DNA of 25,234 nucleotides from Nitrospirae bacterium RIFCSPHIGHO2_01_FULL_66_17 (GTDB lineage Bacteria > Nitrospirota > Nitrospiria > 2-01-FULL-66-17). This document shows, piece after piece, positions 1-7,267 of this stretch; positions within the stretch are counted from its first letter, which is position 1, and every line of letters begins with the position of its first letter. The notes below the pieces were generated by a model. The model had not been told where the DNA came from and did not search any database. It saw only the letters and a program-made list of their open reading frames with translations. The position numbers and the translations under genes are program-made. The DNA lies in the NCBI GenBank assembly GCA_001803875.1, contig MHEO01000051.1, positions 6,005-31,238 of the forward strand. The letters run 5' to 3'.

Positions 1-309
1 CCGGGCGGGCAACTTCGGCCCGGAATGTTCGCGCGGGTCGCCGTGGCGCTCGGCGAACGCCCGGACGCCGTGCTCGTTCCCGAACAGGCCGTCGTGCCGA
101 TGGGCGACGAGGCGTTCGTGTACCGTGTCGTTGACGGCAAGGCCGCCATGGTCAAGGTGGTCATCGGCCGGCGCAAAGACGGCGAGGCCGAGGTGGTCTC
201 GGGGCTCGGCCCCGCCGACGTCGTGGTGACGGGGGGCCAGGCGAAGATTCGCGACGGGGCTCCGGTCACGATCATCAACCAAGGCGGACCGCCGCCAGTC
301 AAGGGCTAA
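1..309 (+). CDS. RND efflux periplasmic adaptor (HlyD/MFP family), C-terminal part
   Basis: This is the last 102 codons of a gene that begins before the window; the frame is open from base 1 to the TAA at 307-309. The peptide begins PGGQLRPGMFARV, the usual lead into the last beta-barrel strand of RND adaptor proteins, and continues with the VPEQAVV strand and a membrane-proximal domain ending in VTGGQAKIRDGAPVTI. In the family, such proteins are anchored in the periplasm and connect an inner-membrane RND pump to a TolC-like outer-membrane channel. The RND permease starts one base after the stop, so the two are almost certainly co-transcribed. No TolC homologue lies in the window. The substrate cannot be read from this fragment. 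Confidence 0.9.
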   Translation, partial: PGGQLRPGMFARVAVALGERPDAVLVPEQAVVPMGDEAFVYRVVDGKAAMVKVVIGRRKDGEAEVVSGLGPADVVVTGGQAKIRDGAPVTIINQGGPPPVKG

Positions 310-310
310 C

Positions 311-3300
311 GTGGTTCTTCCGGACCTCTCGATTCGCCGCCCGGTCCTAGCGACCGTGATGAGCGTGATGCTGATCCTGGTCGGCATCATCTCGTACACG
401 CGCCTTGCCGTCAGGGAATATCCCAATATCGATCCGCCGATCGTCTCGGTGCGCACCGTGTATACCGGCGCCAGCGCCGAAGTGGTCGAAAGCCAGATCA
501 CCCAGCCGCTGGAAGACTCGCTGGCCGGCATCGAAGGCATCCGGACGATCAAATCGGCCAGCCGTGAAGAGGTCAGTCAGATCACCGTGGAGTTCACGCT
601 GGCCCGGGACATCGATGTCGCGGCCAACGACGTGCGGGACCGCGTCGCCCGCGTCCGCGGACGACTGCCCGACGAGACGGATGAGCCGGTCATCGCCAAG
701 ATCGAGGCCGACGCCTTCCCCATCATCTGGCTCGCCTTTTCCAGCGACCACCACACGCCGCTGGAGATCACCGATTACGCCGACCGCGTGGTCAAAGACC
801 GGCTGCAAACGCTGCCGGGCGTCGCCAGCGTGATGATCGGCGGCGAGCGCCGCTACGCGATGCGCCTGTGGCTGGATCGGGAACGGCTGGCGGCCTACGG
901 CCTCACCCCGCAGGACGTCGAGGACGCCCTGCGCCGGCAGAACGTCAACGTGCCGTCGGGCCGCATCGAAAGCCGACAGCGCGAATTCACCGTCTTAACC
1001 GAAACCGATCTGCGCACGCCGGAGGAGTTCGACCGCCTCATCATCCGCGAGGTGAACAACTATCCCGTGCGGCTGCGCGACGTGGGCTACGCCGAACTCG
1101 GCGCGGCCGACGATCGCAACGCGGTGCGGGTCAACGGCAATCCCGCGGTCGGTGTGGGCGTGGTCAAGCAGTCCAACGCCAACACGCTGGCCGTGGCCAA
1201 GGGCGTCAAAGCGGAGTTGCCCAACCTGATCGCCGCGCTGCCCGCCGGCATGAAGCTGCAAATCGGCTTCGACAGTTCGGTCTTCATTAACGAATCGATC
1301 AAGTCGGTCTTCGAAACCCTCGCCGAGGCGCTCATCCTGGTCGTGCTGGTCATTTTCTTCTTCCTGCGTTCGGTGCGCGCGACGCTGATCCCGTTCGTGA
1401 CGATTCCGGTCTCCCTGATCGGCGCCTTCATCTTCGTCAACGCCCTGGGCTTTTCCGTGAACGTCCTCACGCTGCTGGCGCTGGTGCTGGCGATCGGGCT
1501 GGTGGTGGACGACGCCATCGTCATGCTGGAAAACATCTACCGACGCATCGAGCACGGGATGCCGCCCCGACAGGCGGCGTTGGAAGGCAGCAAAGAGATC
1601 GCGTTCGCCGTGATCGCCATGACGATCACCGTGGCCGCGGTGTTCGTGCCCGTGGCCTTCATGACCGGCACGACCGGCCGGCTCTTTCGGGAATTCGCCC
1701 TGACGGTCTCCGCCGCGGTGATCGTGTCGGGCTTCGTCGCCCTGACGTTGACCCCCATGATGTGCTCGAAGATGCTGCGCCATGAGCGGCAGCACGGCCG
1801 CCTCTACCGGATCATCGAGCGCTGGATGGAACGGCTCAACACCGGCTACAAGGCGCTGCTGACCCGTGCCCTGAGCCGCCGCGGACTGATCCTGTCGCTG
1901 GGCTTGGCGGCTGCGGGGGCGATCGTGATCCTCTTCATGACCCTGAAAGCGGAGCTCTCGCCGCTGGAGGATCGCGGCATCATCATCGGGGTCATGCTGG
2001 CGCCGGAAGGGGCGACCATGGCCTACACCGACAGCTACGCGCGGCGCGTGGAAGCGCTGTACGCCCAGGTGCCGGAAATCAAGACCTACTTCATGGTCGT
2101 CGCCCCGGGGCTGGAGCGGCCGAATCCGGTCACCTCCGCCTTCTCGTTCGTCAGTCTGAAACCCTGGTCGGAACGGCCCCGCAAGCAGCAACAGATCGCG
2201 GCGGAGTTGATGCCCAAAATGTTCGGGTTGCCGGGCGTCATGGCCTTCCCGGTCAATCCGCCCTCGCTCGGCCAGAGCTTCCGGAACCCGCCCCTCATGT
2301 TCGTGGTGCAGGCGAGCAGTTACGCCGAGCTGCAAACGATGGTCAACAATCTGATGGCCAAGGCTCGCGAGTTCCCCGGCCTCGTCAACATGGACTCGGA
2401 CCTGAAACTGAACAAACCGCAATTGACGGTCAAGCTGGACCGCGAAAAAACCTCCGACGTTGGCGTGGAGGTGGACACGGTCGGCCGCACGCTGGAAACC
2501 CTGCTCGGCGGCCGGCAGGTCACCCGCTTCAAGCGCGAGGGCGAGCAGTACGACGTCATCGTGAAACTGGCGGACAAAGACCGCACCACCCCGACCGACC
2601 TGGCCGCCATCTTTGTGCGCGGCAAAGACGGGCAACTGGTGAGGCTCGACAATCTGGTCCAGATCCGGGAAACCGTGGCGCCGAAGGAACTGAACCACTT
2701 CAACCGCCTCCGGTCCGCCACCATCTCGGCCAATCTGGCGCCCGGCGTCGCCCTGGGCGATGCGCTGGCTTTCATGGACCAAGCTGCGAAGGAGGTGTTG
2801 CCCGCCGGCGCCCAGACGGCCCTGGATGGTCAGTCGCGCGAATTCAAGGAATCGGGCGTCAGCATGTACCTGGCGTTCGTGCTGGCGTTGATCTTCCTCT
2901 ACCTGGTGCTGTCGGCGCAGTTTGAGAGTTTCGTCGATCCCTTCATCATCATGCTGTCGGTGCCGCTCGCGGTGACCGGCGCGCTGCTGTCGCTGTACCT
3001 GGCCGGAGGCACGCTCAACGTCTACAGCCAGATCGGCATGGTCATGCTGGTGGGCTTGATCACCAAGAACGGCATCCTGATCGTGGAGTTCGCCAATCAA
3101 TTGCAGGAGCGGGGTCGCGCCCTCCGTGATGCCGTGGTGGAGGCGGCGGGTCTGCGGCTGCGGCCGATCCTCATGACCACCGCCGCGATGATTCTGGGTG
3201 CGATCCCGCTGGCGTTCGCGAGGGGCGCCGGCGCCGAAAGCCGCCAGCAGATCGGTTGGGTGATCGTGGGCGGTCTGCTGCTGGGCACGCTGCTCACGCT

Positions 3301-3424
3301 GTTCGTCATCCCCACCGCATACACGCTGCTCGCGCGCAGCCGCCGGCCGATCTCCGATTCCGGCGGAGACGGCGAGTCCGGCGCGGCGGTAGAGGAACGT
3401 GAGTACGCCGAGACGAAATTGTAG
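311..3424 (+). CDS. RND multidrug-type efflux permease (HAE1/AcrB-like), 1037 aa
   Basis: This is an inner-membrane proton-driven pump that would expel hydrophobic or amphiphilic compounds with the adaptor just upstream. Its length of 1037 residues is normal for the AcrB/MexB type. The N-terminus has the usual LSIRRPVLA start and first membrane helix. The helix-4 motif GLVVDDAIVMLENI places the proton-relay aspartates at D400 and D401, which is the mark of the HAE1 branch rather than of heavy-metal pumps. The second half repeats the first: large periplasmic loop, then a helix bundle near residues 850-1010 with GLITKNGILIVEFANQ. The GTG start at 311 has an AAGGG ribosome site at 301-305 and sits one base after the adaptor stop. 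No regulator gene is next to it. Confidence 0.96.
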   Translation: MVLPDLSIRRPVLATVMSVMLILVGIISYTRLAVREYPNIDPPIVSVRTVYTGASAEVVESQITQPLEDSLAGIEGIRTIKSASREEVSQITVEFTLARDIDVAANDVRDRVARVRGRLPDETDEPVIAKIEADAFPIIWLAFSSDHHTPLEITDYADRVVKDRLQTLPGVASVMIGGERRYAMRLWLDRERLAAYGLTPQDVEDALRRQNVNVPSGRIESRQREFTVLTETDLRTPEEFDRLIIREVNNYPVRLRDVGYAELGAADDRNAVRVNGNPAVGVGVVKQSNANTLAVAKGVKAELPNLIAALPAGMKLQIGFDSSVFINESIKSVFETLAEALILVVLVIFFFLRSVRATLIPFVTIPVSLIGAFIFVNALGFSVNVLTLLALVLAIGLVVDDAIVMLENIYRRIEHGMPPRQAALEGSKEIAFAVIAMTITVAAVFVPVAFMTGTTGRLFREFALTVSAAVIVSGFVALTLTPMMCSKMLRHERQHGRLYRIIERWMERLNTGYKALLTRALSRRGLILSLGLAAAGAIVILFMTLKAELSPLEDRGIIIGVMLAPEGATMAYTDSYARRVEALYAQVPEIKTYFMVVAPGLERPNPVTSAFSFVSLKPWSERPRKQQQIAAELMPKMFGLPGVMAFPVNPPSLGQSFRNPPLMFVVQASSYAELQTMVNNLMAKAREFPGLVNMDSDLKLNKPQLTVKLDREKTSDVGVEVDTVGRTLETLLGGRQVTRFKREGEQYDVIVKLADKDRTTPTDLAAIFVRGKDGQLVRLDNLVQIRETVAPKELNHFNRLRSATISANLAPGVALGDALAFMDQAAKEVLPAGAQTALDGQSREFKESGVSMYLAFVLALIFLYLVLSAQFESFVDPFIIMLSVPLAVTGALLSLYLAGGTLNVYSQIGMVMLVGLITKNGILIVEFANQLQERGRALRDAVVEAAGLRLRPILMTTAAMILGAIPLAFARGAGAESRQQIGWVIVGGLLLGTLLTLFVIPTAYTLLARSRRPISDSGGDGESGAAVEEREYAETKL

Positions 3425-3565
3425 CCATCGGATCGGCGCCGCTTCCTCCTCTCCAATCGCGGGATCGAATTCACGCTCGTCTTGTTCGCGATGGCGCTGG
3501 CGCTGTTTCTGATGGGCCCCGGAACGCCGTCTGCGGACGCGCTGGTGAAACGGCCGGGGCGCTGA
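3425..3565 (+). pseudogene. Possible remnant of a DoxX-family C-terminus
   Basis: Right after the permease stop, and in the same frame, an open stretch of 46 codons runs to a TGA at 3563-3565. It encodes a short polar lead, then FTLVLFAMALALFLMGPG followed by TPSADALVKRPGR. A last hydrophobic helix ending in GPG, then a serine-x-aspartate-alanine-leucine tail, is what the C-terminus of DoxX/DoxD-like membrane proteins looks like. No start codon with a ribosome site precedes it, and the rest of such a gene is missing. I read it as a decayed remnant, or as chance. The resemblance is from memory of the family, not from a search. Confidence 0.3.
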
Positions 3566-3601
3566 CCAGCCGGCGGATTCCGTCTCCTTGTTTCTTCACG
3601 C

Positions 3602-3631
3602 TTGAATTGCTTTCCGCCCCTGTGCTACGGT
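3602..3631 (+). promoter_or_regulatory. Candidate sigma70-type promoter for the receiver cassette
   Basis: TTGAAT (3602-3607), an 18-bp spacer and TACGGT (3626-3631) with an upstream TG (3623-3624, extended -10). It lies 155 bp before the first receiver gene, leaving a long leader. The rest of the 3566-3786 gap shows no gene I can support. The same TGTGCTAC core recurs before the second receiver gene. Confidence 0.4.
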
Positions 3632-3786
3632 GAGCGCCGGATTCCCCCCAGGAGCAGCGTTGAGATGCCAATACCCAGTGGCTCCGGCCTGCGCGCATAC
3701 CGAAGGACCAGATCATTCAGCCGATACGGGCGGTAGTCGAGCGTCGTGCGATACTCGGGCGGCCGGAATGGCCGGGAGGGACATCG

Positions 3787-4155
3787 ATGGCGGAAACGCG
3801 GACGGTGCTGGTGGTGGATGACAGCGCCACCGTTGCGAAGCAGCTCTCCAAGATCCTTGAAGCGAGTGGGCGCTACACGGTCGTCGGCCACGCCACCGAT
3901 GGCCTCGAAGCGCTGAAGGCGTTCCAGTCCAGCCCCCCCGACCTCGTCTGCATGGACGTGCTGATGCCCAACCTCGACGGCGTGCAGGCCCTGAGGATGA
4001 TCCGGCAGATCAAACCCGACGCGCGGGTCGTCATGATCAGTTCCGTGGGAGGGGGGGCCGACAAGGTCGCCGAGTGCCTCAAGGCGGGCGCGACGAACGT
4101 CATCAGCAAGCCGTTTGATCCGGCGAAGGTTCTTCAGGTCTTGGACTCGGCCTAG
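3787..4155 (+). CDS. CheY-type single-domain response regulator, copy 1 (122 aa)
   Basis: This is a stand-alone receiver domain with no output domain, the form used by chemotaxis CheY and by phosphorelay shuttles. All active-site residues are present in the right places: acidic pair D11-D12, phospho-acceptor D57 in the VCMDVLMP strand, switch residue S85 in VVMISS, and K108 in SKPF. The ATG at 3787 follows a GGGAGGG ribosome site. It is the first member of a tandem pair: the copy at 4238 is the same length and differs at 11 of 122 residues. A MshEN/CheX-like gene follows the pair. No histidine kinase, CheA or receptor is adjacent, so the phosphate donor is unknown. Confidence 0.95.
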   Translation: MAETRTVLVVDDSATVAKQLSKILEASGRYTVVGHATDGLEALKAFQSSPPDLVCMDVLMPNLDGVQALRMIRQIKPDARVVMISSVGGGADKVAECLKAGATNVISKPFDPAKVLQVLDSA

Positions 4156-4196
4156 GAGCCTGCCCATAGAATGGCCAGGCTGTGGCGTGGCCGCTG

Positions 4197-4205
4197 TGCT
4201 ACACT
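4197..4205 (+). promoter_or_regulatory. Extended -10 element before the second receiver gene
   Basis: TGC then TACACT (4200-4205), 33 bp before the ATG at 4238. No convincing -35 hexamer lies at the right distance. The same TGTGCTAC core precedes copy 1, so this may be a duplicated promoter piece that gives the second copy its own transcript. Confidence 0.3.
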
Positions 4206-4237
4206 CAGGCGGACCGGAGTCGGCGGGAGGGATATCG

Positions 4238-4606
4238 ATGGCGGAAACGCGGACGGTGCTGGTGGTGGATGACAGCGCCACGATTGCGAAGCAGCTCTCC
4301 AAGATCCTCGAAGAAAGTGGGCGGTACAAGGTCGTGGGCCACTCTAGGGATGGCCTCGAAGCGCTGAAGGCGTTCCAATCCAGCCCACCCGACCTCGTCT
4401 GTATGGACGTGGTGATGCCCAACCTCGACGGCGTGCAGACCCTGAGGATGATCCGGCAGATCAAGCCCGACGCGCGGGTCGTCATGATCAGCTCCGTGGG
4501 AGGGGTGGCCGATAAGCTCGCCGAGTGCCTCAAGGCGGGCGCGACGAACGTCATTAGCAAGCCGTTTGATTCGGCGAAGGTGCTTCAGGTCCTGGACTCG
4601 GTCTAG
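4238..4606 (+). CDS. CheY-type single-domain response regulator, copy 2 (122 aa)
   Basis: This is the tandem paralogue of the gene at 3787, with identical length and the same intact active site (D11-D12, D57, S85, K108). I count 11 substitutions: V16I, A26E, T31K, A36S, T37R, L59V, A68T, G90V, V94L, P112S and A122V. Several fall on helix 1, the following strand and the 90-94 loop near the switch residue, surfaces that often decide partner choice. The ribosome site (CGGGAGGGATATCG before the ATG) is duplicated with the gene, so the duplication took in the translation start. The reading frame is open well upstream, but this ATG is fixed by homology to copy 1. The next gene starts 16 bp after the stop. 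Confidence 0.95.
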   Translation: MAETRTVLVVDDSATIAKQLSKILEESGRYKVVGHSRDGLEALKAFQSSPPDLVCMDVVMPNLDGVQTLRMIRQIKPDARVVMISSVGGVADKLAECLKAGATNVISKPFDSAKVLQVLDSV

Positions 4607-4622
4607 CGGAGGCGGAAAGACG

Positions 4623-5489
4623 ATGGCGGTTCGATTCTTTGGGCAGTTCCTCCTCGAGAATGGAGCGATCAACGCCGAGCAGTTGCTGGCGGCGCTCTCC
4701 TATCAGGAGAAGATGAACCTCAAGTTCGGCGACACCGCGATCCACCTCGACCTGCTGGACAAGGACAAGCTGGCGAAGATCTTCTCCCGTCAGCGCAGCG
4801 AGGACTTGAAGACCGGCGAAGCGGCGATCAAGCTGGGCTTCATGACCCAGGCGCAGGTCGACCAGGTGCTGCGAGCCCAGAAGAACTCGCACGTGATGAT
4901 CGGCGAGGCGCTCGTGAAGACCGGCGCGCTCAGCGACGCGCAGCTTTCGGAGCAGCTCCAGGCCTTCAAGAAGGATCAGGACGCCTACCAGTTCTCCAGC
5001 GGGCTCCCTCGCCAGAAGGACTCGACGGGGCTGGCGGCGCCGGCGGTCGACCTCGCAATGAAGTTGCTGATGCGGCTGGCGAGTCTCCCGGTGAAGCTTC
5101 TCGATCTCCGCTACTCGCTCACCGAGGCGCGGGGCGTGACCACCTACACCGCGCGGGTGGCGTTCACCGGGGACCACGAGGGCGAGATCGCGCTGCGTGC
5201 GAGCGACCGCCTCTGCGCGCAGATCGCCTCGGCGATGCTTGGCGAGCCCGTGGCGCCTGATGCCAAGTCGGCGATCCTGGACGCCACCTGCGAGTTCCTG
5301 AACGTCGTCGGCGGCAATCTCGCGGCCGTCGGCGCCCGTCAGGGCAAGAAGGTGGAGCTCTCGACTCCGCGTTCGGGCGACGTGCCGACGGAGGGCCGGA
5401 ATATCATAGTCGCCCGCCTCGGTACGCCCGACGGCGACATCGAGTTCATCTTCGTCGTCGGCGAGGCGTCGAAGCCCTACGGCCGGTAA
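4623..5489 (+). CDS. MshEN-like / CheX-like two-domain protein (288 aa)
   Basis: The ATG at 4623 follows a GGAGG at 4608-4612. The N-terminal half (about 1-118) holds repeats of the form R-x-x-G-x-x-L-x-x-x-G-x-I-x-x-x-Q-L, for example RFFGQFLLENGAINAEQL at 4-21 and a second set at 91-114. This is the pattern of MshEN/GspE-N domains, some of which bind cyclic di-GMP. The C-terminal half (about 140-280) resembles the CheC/CheX phosphatase fold. It carries the E-x-x-N signature as E224-F-L-N227, followed by VVGGN. In that family the Glu and Asn act on phospho-CheY. Directly behind two CheY genes, a role in removing phosphate from them is likely. Binding of c-di-GMP is only a guess from the repeats. 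Confidence 0.75.
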   Translation: MAVRFFGQFLLENGAINAEQLLAALSYQEKMNLKFGDTAIHLDLLDKDKLAKIFSRQRSEDLKTGEAAIKLGFMTQAQVDQVLRAQKNSHVMIGEALVKTGALSDAQLSEQLQAFKKDQDAYQFSSGLPRQKDSTGLAAPAVDLAMKLLMRLASLPVKLLDLRYSLTEARGVTTYTARVAFTGDHEGEIALRASDRLCAQIASAMLGEPVAPDAKSAILDATCEFLNVVGGNLAAVGARQGKKVELSTPRSGDVPTEGRNIIVARLGTPDGDIEFIFVVGEASKPYGR

Positions 5490-5533
5490 AAACTCCAGTC
5501 GCTGGTCCACCCGCCCAGCGTCCTGAAACGTCC

Positions 5534-7177
5534 CTACGAAACGCCTTGGTTCTGAGCGGTGGAATAGGGAGGGAGAGTTCTCAACCGCGGGTCGTCGACC
5601 GGGCCGCCCATCGTGAAGTGATACAGGCTCTGGTACCGCAGGGTCTTCAGCCCCAGCGCGGCGTGCATCGGATCATCAAAGAAACAGCCGATGCCGGTGC
5701 CGCGGATCCCCGCCGCCTCGGCTTCCAGATACAGGACCTGGCCGACGACGCCGCTTTCCCAAAAGAGCCGCGGATAGAACCAGGGCCCGTGCTGCTGCAA
5801 CGGCCGCTCAAACTCCGCGATCATGCCGAGGCTCAAGCAGCCGTCGGCCGCGATCGCTTGATGGCAGGAGACCTGCTCGGCTAGCTCGCGTGCATCCCCC
5901 GGCTGTAAACGATAGAGCTCCAGCCCTTCCGGACAGGCTTCCGGTTTTTCCCAGGCAAAGTCTGGTTTCATCTCGGCGCGCAGCGCCGGCGTCTGCATGG
6001 GGTCGCGGACCAGGATGTATAAACCGGGATCGACATCCTGAACGCGGTGGACAAAGAGGGCCAGGTGAATGAGCGGTGTCCAGGGGAGCGTATTGAACGG
6101 GAATTGACCCGGCCCGGCCAGGGTCTTGGCCAATATCTGATAGAACGCGTTGCGCGTGATGCCGGTCCGCCCATCCAGGGCGACGGCGCTGCGGCGCTGA
6201 AAAATCATCCGGCGAAGAGCCAGCGGCGCCGAACCGACCACGAGCGGCGGGCCCGTCGGCCGAGAAGCCCCATACACGTGATCGGTGGGCGGCTTGTGGG
6301 TCGCCGCCGTCACACGATCGATGATCGGCCACTCCACGTGGCCGCGGCTTAACGCATTCGGCGTGCCCATCCATGGCAGGGTTGCAAAGGTCGCCAGCAC
6401 GTTGCTCGGCATCGTGAGCGTCCGACAGGACTCTCCTTGGGGATAGACCGCCAGCACACAGTCAGGTTCTTCGGTTTCGGCCCCTTGGGGATCGACGACG
6501 CCCAGCAGGCTGGCCACGGAGTCGGTCCCCACATCATCAAGCAGGGTCGCTTGCCAACCCAAGGCCGCGGCGGCCAGACTTACCGCGGCGATCGCGTGCC
6601 CCGCATCGTGCTGACAGTAGCGATAGGCCCGCTCACCATACTTCCAGGCCTCCCGCCAGTGTACCGACGTCAATCCGATCAGGAGCACTGGTGCCGGTAG
6701 GTCTTGGGTCAACGCCTGCCAGGTCTCCAATGGAAACTCAGCGCGTTGCTCCAGCGCGTGTGCGGCGGGCGCGTAATGCCAGACCATCGGCATCTTGCAC
6801 AGCCCGGCGATCGGTCCACAGACCAGATAGCTTTCGGTCGGATGGAGGTTGCCGCTGGAGGGATTGATCCGCAGCGCCCAGGACGAGTCCCCCGCTTGTT
6901 TCCACGCCGAGAGGGCCAGGCTGTCGGAGAAGAGCTGCGACACGGCGCGGTGCGTGAAGGGCTGCGGCGGGACATGGCCCGCCACGAAGGCCGCTTCATA
7001 GAGGGGGTCCGGGCCAGGTGGAACATGGTCCAGCGCGATCAGCGGGGCGCCCTCATACCGCCGAAAGGGATTGGGCTGCGTGGCCCAGTCCATCTGGTGC
7101 GGCCCGCGCGCATAGGCATGAAACTGGTGTTTCGTCGCCTGGTGGTAGGCGATCACCTGCGTGAGGGCGTCAGACAT
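5534..7177 (-). CDS. Tandem-domain SagB/ThcOx-type flavin oxidoreductase (547 aa)
   Basis: This is a nitroreductase-fold protein of the SagB/ThcOx group, whose members use FMN to oxidise azolines or reduce other substrates. The N-terminal half has the family motif RINPSSGNLHPTE (103-115) and YRYCQHDAGHA (185-195). The C-terminal half repeats the fold with QRRSAVALDGRTG (328-339) and GIGCFFDD (495-502). A length near 550 residues is about twice a single SagB domain, so two halves are fused. It is not next to a YcaO cyclase, precursor peptide or transporter, so a peptide-modification role is not supported here. The ATG at 7177 lacks a clear ribosome site; a hairpin lies 12 bases before it. Confidence 0.85.
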   Translation of the reverse strand: MSDALTQVIAYHQATKHQFHAYARGPHQMDWATQPNPFRRYEGAPLIALDHVPPGPDPLYEAAFVAGHVPPQPFTHRAVSQLFSDSLALSAWKQAGDSSWALRINPSSGNLHPTESYLVCGPIAGLCKMPMVWHYAPAAHALEQRAEFPLETWQALTQDLPAPVLLIGLTSVHWREAWKYGERAYRYCQHDAGHAIAAVSLAAAALGWQATLLDDVGTDSVASLLGVVDPQGAETEEPDCVLAVYPQGESCRTLTMPSNVLATFATLPWMGTPNALSRGHVEWPIIDRVTAATHKPPTDHVYGASRPTGPPLVVGSAPLALRRMIFQRRSAVALDGRTGITRNAFYQILAKTLAGPGQFPFNTLPWTPLIHLALFVHRVQDVDPGLYILVRDPMQTPALRAEMKPDFAWEKPEACPEGLELYRLQPGDARELAEQVSCHQAIAADGCLSLGMIAEFERPLQQHGPWFYPRLFWESGVVGQVLYLEAEAAGIRGTGIGCFFDDPMHAALGLKTLRYQSLYHFTMGGPVDDPRLRTLPPYSTAQNQGVS

Positions 7178-7189
7178 GTGTGGCCTGAT

Positions 7190-7220
7190 GGCAGACCGTT
7201 GCGGCGTAGCTTGGTCTGCC
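7190..7220. repeat. Hairpin between the propeller and SagB-like genes
   Basis: A perfect 8-bp inverted repeat, GGCAGACC (7190-7197) and GGTCTGCC (7213-7220), with a 15-base loop. On the minus strand it lies after the propeller stop and just before the SagB-like start. There is no T-run, so it is not a standard terminator. It could slow transcription or shape the SagB-like leader. Confidence 0.45.
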
Positions 7221-7267
7221 CCGCGCGAGGCTGCCAGGCCCCACCGGGCCGCCGACGGAACGGTGGA

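Noticed and set aside
995..3100. Long minus-strand open frame (701 codons) opposite the RND permease
   Set aside because: It is the antisense of a clear RND gene, rich in His, Gln, Arg and Asp as expected for a shadow of GC-rich codons, with no recognisable domain.
4171..4205. Sigma-54 promoter before the second receiver gene
   Set aside because: A TGGC is present, but the GC of the -12 element is not at the required distance.
5490..5533. Terminator between the convergent CheX-like and SagB-like genes
   Set aside because: Only a very short pairing (CCAG with CTGG) and no T-run are present.
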